In this document: piece by piece, positions 17,276 through 23,772 of the stretch | How the letters are laid out: each line of letters opens with the position of its first letter | How positions within the stretch are numbered: position 1 is the stretch's first letter | Assembly: GCF_014196535.1 (NCBI RefSeq) | Contig: NZ_JACIDU010000001.1 | Location: 310,001-374,000 of the forward strand | DNA: 64,000 nucleotides | From: Allorhizobium borbori | Lineage (GTDB): Bacteria > Pseudomonadota > Alphaproteobacteria > Rhizobiales > Rhizobiaceae | Direction of reading: 5' to 3' | Notes under the pieces: model-generated | What the model saw: only the letters and a program-made list of their open reading frames with translations | Told to the model about the DNA's origin: nothing | Databases searched by the model: none | Made by a program: the position numbers and the translations under genes

Positions 17276-20254
17276 TCAATGCGCCTCATCCCAGTTATGT
17301 GCCGCGCGGGCATCGACCTTGAGCGGCACGCGCATGTCGAGCGCCGGCATGGCGGCGTTTTCCATGGTGTGCGTCACCGTCTTCAGCGTCGCCTCGACGG
17401 CCTCGTCTTCTACTTCGAAGATCAGTTCGTCGTGAACTTGGAGCAGCATGCGGGCCTGTTCAGCAAGACCTGCGTCTGAAAGGGCGCCTTCCATGCGGAT
17501 CATGGCGCGGCGTATGATATCCGCTGCCGAGCCCTGGATGGGGGCGTTGATGGCGGCGCGCTCGTTGAAGGCGCGCACCTGCGGGTTGGACGAGCGGATT
17601 TCCGGATAATAGGCGCGACGGCCGAAAATCGTCTCGACATAGCCCTTCTCGCGCGCCTCGGCCTTGGTGGATTCCATATAATCGCGGATGCCGGGGAAGC
17701 GTTCGAAATATTTCTTGATGTAATCGCCGGCTTCCGAGCGCTCGATGCCGAGTTGGTTGGCCAGACCGAAGGCGGAAATGCCGTAGATGATGCCGAAGTT
17801 GATAGCCTTGGCGCGACGACGCACTTCAGAGGGCATACCTTCCACCGGCACACCGAACATTTCCGATGCCGTCATGGCGTGAATGTCGATGCCCTCGGCA
17901 AAGGCGCGGGTGAGCTGCGGAATTTCCGCGACATGGGCAAGCACGCGCAGTTCGATCTGGCTGTAATCGGCCGACACCAGCTTGTGACCGGGTGTGGCGA
18001 TGAAAGCGGTGCGGATCTTGCGGCCTTCCGCCGTGCGAACCGGGATATTCTGCAGGTTCGGTTCCGAGGAGGAAAGACGCCCTGTCGTGGTCGCCGCCAG
18101 CGAATAGGACGTGTGCACGCGCTTCGTCTGAGGGTGAATGAAGCCCGGCAGCGCGTCGGTATAGGTGGATTTCAGCTTGGTCAGCTGACGCCAGTCGACG
18201 ATCTTGCGCGGCAGCGGATGACCGGCGGCGGCCAGATCTTCCAGCACCTGTGCGGAGGTGGACCATTGGCCGGTCTTCGTCTTGGCGCCACCCGGCAGGC
18301 CCATCTTGCCGAACAGGATATCGCCCAATTGCTTGGGCGAGCCGACATTGAAGCTTTCACCGGCCAGCTCGTAAATTTCCGCTTCGAAGGCAGCGGCCTT
18401 CTGGGCAAGTTCACCGGAAAGGCGCGAAAGGATCTGCCGGTCGACGGAAATGCCTCGCTCTTCCATGCGCGCCAGAACCGGCACCAGCGGGCGCTCCAGT
18501 CGCTCATAGACGGTGACAAGTTGCTCCGAGACGAGGCGGGGCTTCAGCACCTGCCACAGACGCAGCGTCACGTCCGCGTCCTCGGCCGCGTAAGCCGTGG
18601 CGCGGGCGATATCCACCATGTCGAAGCTGACCGCCCCCTTGCCCGAGCCTGCAACGTCCTTGTAGGCGATGGGTGTGTGGCCAAGCCAGCGCTCCGACAG
18701 CGCGTCCATGCCGTGCGAGCCGGTTCCGGCCTCCAGCACGTAGGACATCAGCATCGTATCGTCAAAGCCGGCGATTTCGACGCCGTGACGCTTCATCAGA
18801 AGGTAGTCGTATTTGAGGTTCTGCGCCACCTTGAGGACGGCGGCATCCTCCAGAAGCGGCTTCAACCGTTCCAGCGCCTTGCCGAGCGGGATCTGGTTTT
18901 CCACCAGCCCGCCTCCCAGCAGGTCGCCCTGTCCGGCCTTGTGGGCGATCGGCACATAGCAGGCCCTGACCGAAACGCCCGTCGCATCCGCACGGTTATC
19001 GGCGACTGCCAGCGAGAAGCCGACGAGTTCGGCCAGCATGGGATCGAGCGAGGTGGTTTCCGTATCGAAGGCGACGAGGCCGGTCTCACGCGCCAGCGCG
19101 ATCCAGCGATCGAGCGCATCGAGATCACGCACGGTCTCATAGCCTTCCGTATCGATCTTCACGCCCTTGAAGGCTTCGGCCCGGGCAGACGAAAGGGCGG
19201 CAGGCGTCAGCGCGCCGGCAGCGGCCACCGGCGCGGCTTTAGGGGTTGTTTCAACCCTGGCGGTGGCGGGTGCGGCGGCAGCGCCACCTTCACCGACATC
19301 CGGCCCGTGTGCGTCGGCGCCCCATTCGGTTGTCACCTCAACCGCTTCAACGGCAGCGGCGTCCGTGCCCGTCGCCTCAGCCACGCGGCGGGTCAGGGTC
19401 GTAAAGTCGAGCGCCTTGAGGAACGCGACAAGCTTCGGCCCGTCCTGCGGTTCCAGTACCAGCCCGTCCAGATCGACATCGAGCGGCACATCGGTGCGCA
19501 GTTCCACGAGCTGGCGCGAAAGGAGCGCCTTTTCCCGGTTTTCGATGATGTTCTCGCGGCGCTTGGCCTGCTTGATTTCGCCGGCGCGGGCCAGCAGCGT
19601 TTCGAGATCGCCGTATTCTTCCAGCAATTGCGCCGCCGTCTTCGGACCGATGCCGGGGACGCCCGGAATATTGTCGACCGAATCGCCCGTCAAAGCCTGC
19701 AGGTCGATCATCTTTTCCGGCGGCACGCCCCATTTCTCGATCACGTCGGGAATGCCGATCTGCTTGTCCTTCATGCTGTCATACATGTGGACGTTGTCGC
19801 GAACGAGCTGCATCAGGTCCTTGTCGGAGGAAATGATGGTGACGTCGCCGCCCTTTTCCGTCGCCATGCGGGCATAGGTGGCGATGATATCGTCGGCCTC
19901 GAAGCCTTCGGTCTCGATGCAGGGCAGGTTGAAGGCCACCGTCGCCTGGCGGATCAGACCGAACTGCGGGACCAGTTCTTCCGGAGGCGCCGAGCGGTTC
20001 GCCTTGTATTCCGGGAAAAGCTCCTTGCGGAAGGTTTTCGAGGAATAGTCGAAAATGACCGCGAAATGGGTGGGGGTGACGCCCACCGAGGTATCGCGCG
20101 CATTGGTGATGAGCTTCCACAGCATGTTGCAGAAGCCGGACACGGCGCCGACGGGCAGGCCGTCCGATTTGCGGGTGAGCGGCGGCAGCGCGTGAAACGC
20201 GCGGAAAATGAAGCCGGAGCCGTCGACGAGGAAGAGATGATCACCTTTTTTCAT
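17276..20254 (-). CDS. polA: DNA polymerase I
   Basis: PolA fills gaps and removes RNA primers during replication and repair. The 992-residue protein begins MKKGDHLFLVDGSGFIFRAFH, the 5'-3' nuclease domain, which includes the GIGPKTAAQLLEEYG helix-hairpin motif. A 3'-5' exonuclease domain follows with intact Exo I residues (LVAFDTETTSLDPM), so proofreading is expected. The polymerase domain has motif A VSADYSQIELRVLAH, motif B RRRAKAINFGIIYGISAFG and motif C LQVHDELIFEVED. An alanine- and proline-rich linker joins nuclease and exonuclease parts. The frame is open 24 codons further upstream, but the start at 20254 matches the family. Confidence 0.96.
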   Translation of the reverse strand: MKKGDHLFLVDGSGFIFRAFHALPPLTRKSDGLPVGAVSGFCNMLWKLITNARDTSVGVTPTHFAVIFDYSSKTFRKELFPEYKANRSAPPEELVPQFGLIRQATVAFNLPCIETEGFEADDIIATYARMATEKGGDVTIISSDKDLMQLVRDNVHMYDSMKDKQIGIPDVIEKWGVPPEKMIDLQALTGDSVDNIPGVPGIGPKTAAQLLEEYGDLETLLARAGEIKQAKRRENIIENREKALLSRQLVELRTDVPLDVDLDGLVLEPQDGPKLVAFLKALDFTTLTRRVAEATGTDAAAVEAVEVTTEWGADAHGPDVGEGGAAAAPATARVETTPKAAPVAAAGALTPAALSSARAEAFKGVKIDTEGYETVRDLDALDRWIALARETGLVAFDTETTSLDPMLAELVGFSLAVADNRADATGVSVRACYVPIAHKAGQGDLLGGGLVENQIPLGKALERLKPLLEDAAVLKVAQNLKYDYLLMKRHGVEIAGFDDTMLMSYVLEAGTGSHGMDALSERWLGHTPIAYKDVAGSGKGAVSFDMVDIARATAYAAEDADVTLRLWQVLKPRLVSEQLVTVYERLERPLVPVLARMEERGISVDRQILSRLSGELAQKAAAFEAEIYELAGESFNVGSPKQLGDILFGKMGLPGGAKTKTGQWSTSAQVLEDLAAAGHPLPRKIVDWRQLTKLKSTYTDALPGFIHPQTKRVHTSYSLAATTTGRLSSSEPNLQNIPVRTAEGRKIRTAFIATPGHKLVSADYSQIELRVLAHVAEIPQLTRAFAEGIDIHAMTASEMFGVPVEGMPSEVRRRAKAINFGIIYGISAFGLANQLGIERSEAGDYIKKYFERFPGIRDYMESTKAEAREKGYVETIFGRRAYYPEIRSSNPQVRAFNERAAINAPIQGSAADIIRRAMIRMEGALSDAGLAEQARMLLQVHDELIFEVEDEAVEATLKTVTHTMENAAMPALDMRVPLKVDARAAHNWDEAH

Positions 20255-20387
20255 GGGCGAATGGATAACCCGCCGCGCCCGCCCGCGTCCATACAAACTT
20301 CTACCGCCAACACGATGATCGCTCACCGGAACGTTACCGAATTGTAATGCAGCATTCCCTTGAAAAGCCGCATTTGGCCTATCATCT

Positions 20388-20536
20388 GTTACTCATCGGC
20401 GGATGAAACCGCCACCGCTCTTGCCGCTGGCCCGTCCCCCGCCGCGGCAGGCCGGATGGAGACCTTCCCCCCTCTCCGGGTCTTCGTCCAACAGCACAGC
20501 CGCCATGGTCAGCCCCCGGACCGTGGCGGCTTTTTT
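20388..20536 (+). ncRNA. Candidate multi-hairpin small RNA with C-rich loops
   Basis: Four hairpins follow one another on the plus strand. A: GGCGG/CCGCC (20398-20413). B: CTTGCCGC/GCGGCAGG (20420-20451) with loop containing CGTCCCCCG. C: GGATGGAGACC/GGTCTTCGTCC (20454-20489) with loop TTCCCCCCTCTCCG. D: a terminator (20499-20536). Stems B and C include G-U pairs that only close in plus-strand RNA, which supports this strand. C-rich loops of this kind can pair with Shine-Dalgarno sequences, as in anti-SD small RNAs of alphaproteobacteria. No open frame with a ribosome site covers it. The 5' end is a guess, and no clean promoter spacing was found. Confidence 0.6.
20499..20536 (+). terminator. 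Rho-independent terminator ahead of marR
   Basis: GCCGCCATGGTC (20499-20510) pairs with GACCGTGGCGGC (20519-20530) with one mismatch, loop AGCCCCCG, followed by TTTTTT (20531-20536). No plus-strand gene precedes it, since polA runs the other way, so it must end a small RNA or attenuate a leader. Confidence 0.85.
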
Positions 20537-20612
20537 GTTGGCATTTACCCTGGGTACAATATGCGACTACCCTGTGATTGTATGCGGCACGAATTCGGCT
20601 TATGCAGTTTCC

Positions 20613-21044
20613 ATGGCGTTCGATCGTATGAATTCGGCTACATATCTCGCCAGCCAGTTGGCGAAGAGCTTCAGCCGGTCGCTTCAGGAGCGGTCGGCGA
20701 GCGTCGGATTCTTGCCCGGACAATTTCCCGTTCTCGTGGAACTGTGGAACGGCGATGGCCTGACCCAGAAAGACCTCCTCGACCGCCTCGACGTGGAACA
20801 GGCAACCCTCGCCAACACGTTGTCCCGCATGGAACGCGACGGACTGATCGAGCGGAAGACGCACCCTCAGGACAAGCGCAAGCAGGTCATCCGCCTGACG
20901 GACAAGGCCAACAGCATGCGCGACGCCGCGATTACCGCAGCCACAGCGGCGGATGACGCGCTGTTTGCGGGCTTTCGCACCTTCGAGCGCGAACTGATGC
21001 TGGAATATATCCGTCGCATCATCGGCAACGCCGGCAAGGTGTAG
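20613..21044 (+). CDS. MarR-family transcriptional regulator
   Basis: A 143-residue winged-helix regulator. SASVGFLPGQFPVLVELWNGDGLTQKDLLDRLDVEQATLANTLSRMERDGLIERK holds the DNA-binding helices, and THPQDKRKQVIRLTDKA is the wing, both with MarR wording. Flanking helices at each end form the dimer interface. The frame is open upstream to 20403, but that stretch covers a terminator and hairpins, so I begin at ATG 20613 (MAFDRMNSATYL); ATG 20628 is the alternative. A small palindrome TACCCTGGGTA at 20546-20556 lies upstream and may be an operator. Target and ligand are unknown. Confidence 0.85.
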   Translation: MAFDRMNSATYLASQLAKSFSRSLQERSASVGFLPGQFPVLVELWNGDGLTQKDLLDRLDVEQATLANTLSRMERDGLIERKTHPQDKRKQVIRLTDKANSMRDAAITAATAADDALFAGFRTFERELMLEYIRRIIGNAGKV

Positions 21045-21124
21045 GGCGCGGCAAAGTTTCTTGCGCCGCGCGGCTGGGCGTGCTTCGTTCGGCGCCGAGT
21101 GTTTCACCAAGTGAGTCCCCACCC

Positions 21125-22507
21125 ATGACCGATCTTTCCGCCCTTCTCGACCATGCCGACACGAATCTGGACGCCAGCCTCGAGCGCCTCTTCGCGTTGC
21201 TGCGCATTCCCTCGATTTCCACCGATCCGGCCTACAAGCCGGAATGCCGCAAGGCGGCGGAATGGCTGACGACCCGGCTCATCGAACTCGGCTTTGAAGC
21301 TTCCGTGCGCGATACCGCCGGTCATCCCATGGTCGTTGCCCACCACGCGGGCGCGACGGCGGACGCGCCGCATGTGCTGTTCTACGGCCATTACGACGTG
21401 CAGCCCGTCGATCCCATCGACCTGTGGACCCGCGATCCCTTCGACCCGTCGATTGCCGAGATTGCGGGGGGCCGCAAGGTCATTACCGGGCGCGGCTCTT
21501 CCGATGACAAGGGCCAGTTGATGACTTTCGTCGAAGCCTGCGCGGCCTACAAGGCCGTAACGGGCAGTCTGCCGGTGAAGGTCACGATCCTGTTCGAGGG
21601 TGAAGAGGAATCCGGTTCCCCGTCGCTCAAGCCCTTCCTCGATGCCCACGCCGCCGAACTGAAGGCGGATTACGCCCTTGTTTGCGACACCGGCATGTGG
21701 GACGGCGAAACGCCGGCGATTGCCGCAACGCTGCGCGGCCTTGTCGGCGAAGAGTTCGTCGTCACTGCTGCCGACCGCGACCTGCATTCCGGCATGTTCG
21801 GCGGGGCTGCCGCCAACCCGATCCATATCGTCGCCGATATCTGCGCCGGTCTGCACGACGAAACCGGTCGCGTGACGCTGGACGACTTCTACGAGGGCGT
21901 CGAGGAAACGCCGTCAAACATCAAGGACTCGTGGGCGAAACTCGGTCGCGATGCGGAGAGCTTTCTGGGCGAGGTTGGCCTATCCATTCCCTCCGGCGAA
22001 AAGGGCCGCTCTGTTCTGGAACTGACCTGGGCGCGCCCGACGGCGGAAGTAAACGGCATCATCGGCGGTTATACCGGCCAGGGCTTCAAGACGGTCATTC
22101 CGGGGCAGGCCTCGGCCAAGGTTTCCTTCCGCCTTGTCGGCCAGCAGAACCCCGCGAAGGTGCGCGAAAGCTTCCGCGCCTATGTGCGCTCCAAGATACC
22201 CGCGGATTGCTCGGTGGAATTCCACGAACACGGCGCTTCGCCCGCCATTCATCTCGGCTACGATTCACCCGTTCTCCAGAAGGCCAAGATTGCGCTTTCC
22301 GACGAATGGCCGAAGCCCGCCATCGTTGTCGGCATGGGCGGCTCGATTCCGATCGTCGGTGACTTCCAGAAGACGCTTGGCATGGAATCGCTGATGGTCG
22401 GCTTCGGTCTGGCTGACGACCGTATCCACTCGCCGAACGAAAAATACGAACTGCAATCCTTCCACAAGGGCATCCGCTCGTGGATCCGGATTCTGGCGGC
22501 ACTTTGA
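21125..22507 (+). CDS. M20-family metallopeptidase / dipeptidase
   Basis: A 460-residue zinc peptidase of the M20/M25/M40 group that hydrolyses dipeptides or related amides. The metal site is visible in FYGHYDVQPVDP (histidine and aspartate), RGSSDDKGQL, the catalytic pair in FEGEEESGSPSL and VCDTGMWDG. RDLHSGMFGGAAANPIH marks the lid or dimerisation domain and HSPNEKYEL the last metal histidine. The closest relatives carry names such as beta-Ala-Xaa or Cys-Gly dipeptidase, but the substrate cannot be read from sequence. No strong ribosome site precedes ATG 21125. A terminator follows. Confidence 0.9.
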   Translation: MTDLSALLDHADTNLDASLERLFALLRIPSISTDPAYKPECRKAAEWLTTRLIELGFEASVRDTAGHPMVVAHHAGATADAPHVLFYGHYDVQPVDPIDLWTRDPFDPSIAEIAGGRKVITGRGSSDDKGQLMTFVEACAAYKAVTGSLPVKVTILFEGEEESGSPSLKPFLDAHAAELKADYALVCDTGMWDGETPAIAATLRGLVGEEFVVTAADRDLHSGMFGGAAANPIHIVADICAGLHDETGRVTLDDFYEGVEETPSNIKDSWAKLGRDAESFLGEVGLSIPSGEKGRSVLELTWARPTAEVNGIIGGYTGQGFKTVIPGQASAKVSFRLVGQQNPAKVRESFRAYVRSKIPADCSVEFHEHGASPAIHLGYDSPVLQKAKIALSDEWPKPAIVVGMGGSIPIVGDFQKTLGMESLMVGFGLADDRIHSPNEKYELQSFHKGIRSWIRILAAL

Positions 22508-22528
22508 GGAAAAACCTCTGCCAAACAC

Positions 22529-22554
22529 CAAGGGGCGCTGACAGCGCCCCTTTT
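22529..22554 (+). terminator. Terminator of the M20 peptidase gene
   Basis: GGGGCGCT (22532-22539) pairs perfectly with AGCGCCCC (22543-22550) around a GAC loop, followed by TTTT. Confidence 0.8.
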
Positions 22555-22574
22555 GCGTTCCGGATGCCTGAAAA

Positions 22575-22602
22575 ACAAAAAGGCCGGGCAAGCCCGACCT
22601 TT
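22575..22602 (-). terminator. Minus-strand hairpin with T-run
   Basis: GGCCGGGC (22582-22589) and GCCCGACC (22592-22599) pair with one mismatch. On the minus strand the stem is followed by TTTTTG. It could end minus-strand transcripts coming from the small RNA at 22900-23027. Confidence 0.45.
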
Positions 22603-22733
22603 CCCAATCCGCTACCCGAAACCTGCCAGTACATCCGTGGTCAGCATTTCGACGCGAATTAAATCTCGATTTTCCGGCGCGTCAGGATTTACACCCCGTG
22701 AACGCTCTTGAAGACAAGCTTGCAGCAAAAGGA

Positions 22734-22750
22734 TTAACACAAGGTTAACC
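22734..22750. promoter_or_regulatory. CtrA-type box
   Basis: TTAACACAAGGTTAACC fits the alphaproteobacterial CtrA consensus TTAA-N7-TTAA exactly. It lies in a 640-bp gap with no recognised protein gene. A 19-codon frame starts at 22787 and has no clear ribosome site. Which transcript is controlled is unclear. Confidence 0.45.
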
Positions 22751-22897
22751 GTACTGCTCGCATCTTCAGGCGACCGCTTCCGTTTCATGCATGCCAAGCC
22801 TAACCCGGCTGTCTTGCGTGAAACTGTTTCTTCGGAACACCGATGAACGCTAGATGGGAAGTCCTGCCCTTGCTTTCAAGAGGTCCTGTTCAGAAAT

Positions 22898-23027
22898 CCG
22901 GAAAGCAGACAGCCCGGCCTGGGAGGAGGAAGGCCGGGCTGCTTGAAACTGACCAGCAACCGGGAGGAGGGTGTTGCCAGTCCAAAGCCAAGGACACCGG
23001 GAGGAGAATTGCGTCACTTGGTTAATC
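22898..23027 (-). ncRNA. Anti-Shine-Dalgarno small RNA (alpha-r14/NfeR1-like)
   Basis: Read on the minus strand, three hairpins each show a CTCCTCCC loop. First, CCAAG-T-GACGC pairs with GTGTCCTTGG (23021-22988). Second, GACTGGCAAC pairs with GTTGCTGGTC (22982-22951). Third, CAGCCCGGCCT pairs with AGGCCGGGCTG (22941-22910), a perfect 11-bp stem followed by TCTGCTTTCC. G-U pairs in stems one and two close only in minus-strand RNA, fixing the strand. Three hairpins with identical CCUCCUCCC-type loops are the hallmark of the alpha-r14 (NfeR1) family of rhizobial small RNAs, which pair with ribosome sites of many transporter mRNAs. The 5' end near 23027 is estimated. Confidence 0.8.
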
Positions 23028-23145
23028 ACAAGATACGCTAGTCGCGCCTAAAAAACAGACACATTAAGGCAGCGCTGTTATGCACCAAACGCATACCTAA
23101 AGCGCTACGGGTTGACCATCCGCCATTCCGGGGTAGATTTCACGC

Positions 23146-23604
23146 ATGAGCATTGAATCCGTTCGCGCGTTCTTTACCGCGCATGCCCCCGACATCGACG
23201 TTATCGTGACCGAAGCCAGCTCCGCCACGGTGGCTGAGGCGGCGCACGCCCACAGCGTCGAGCCCGACCAGATCGCAAAGACCATTGCCGTCAAGCTGGG
23301 GGATGACATTGCCCTGGTCGTCGCCGCCGGTACCAAGCGGCTGGACAACCGGAAATTCAAGGATTTCTTCGGCGTGAGGCCACGCATGCTGGATGCAGAG
23401 ACGGTCGTATCCGTTACCAGCCATCCGGTCGGCGGGGTCTGCCCCTTCGGCCTCCCATCGCCGATCAAGATCTATTGCGACATTTCGCTGAAGGCCTATC
23501 CGCGCGTCGTGCCCGCCGCAGGCGCGACCAATGCCGCCGTGCATATCGGCCCTGAACGCATGGCGGATCTGGTACAGGCCGAATGGGCCGATCTCTGCCA
23601 GTAG
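23146..23604 (+). CDS. YbaK/ProX-type aminoacyl-tRNA deacylase
   Basis: A 152-residue single-domain protein of the YbaK/EbsC family, which clears mischarged tRNAs. Family wording is seen in VIVTEASSATVAEAAHAHSVEPDQIAKTIAVK, where the conserved lysine lies, RLDNRKFKDFFG, and SHPVGGVCPFGLPSPIKIYCD, the GxxxP active-site region. Length fits the family. The substrate (Cys-tRNA-Pro, or another) cannot be told, since several subfamilies share these motifs. It stands alone, with its own weak terminator downstream. Confidence 0.88.
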   Translation: MSIESVRAFFTAHAPDIDVIVTEASSATVAEAAHAHSVEPDQIAKTIAVKLGDDIALVVAAGTKRLDNRKFKDFFGVRPRMLDAETVVSVTSHPVGGVCPFGLPSPIKIYCDISLKAYPRVVPAAGATNAAVHIGPERMADLVQAEWADLCQ

Positions 23605-23620
23605 CAGCAGAACGCGGGAG

Positions 23621-23642
23621 CGGGCTGGTTAACCGCCCGTTT
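23621..23642 (+). terminator. Hairpin after the YbaK gene
   Basis: CGGGCTGG (23621-23628) pairs with CCGCCCG (23633-23639) with one bulged T and a TTAA loop, followed by TTTA. A modest terminator candidate. Confidence 0.4.
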
Positions 23643-23772
23643 ACGCCCCCTTAAATCGCCTCATTTAGAGTCCAGTCCACGCGCATTGGTGATGCGCAGC
23701 CTCAGGGCTCGCGGTCGGTTCACGACGCATTCATGGACCTTCTTCTAATCAAGGTCGGAATATCAGGAGGAT

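Noticed and set aside
17753-20347. An 864-codon plus-strand frame antisense to polA
   Set aside because: Composition is that of a shadow frame (rich in R, G, H and D) and polA is intact from end to end.
20360-20385. TTGAAA and TATCAT as a promoter for the small RNA at 20388
   Set aside because: The spacing is 14 bases, three too short for a sigma-70 promoter.
22612-22797. A 61-codon minus-strand frame spanning a CtrA box
   Set aside because: No ribosome site, no family resemblance, and the consensus site lies inside it.
22843-23025. A 60-codon plus-strand frame rich in Gly, Arg and Lys
   Set aside because: It lies over the minus-strand anti-SD RNA; its GGGAGGAGG runs are the complement of the RNA loops, not a coding signal.
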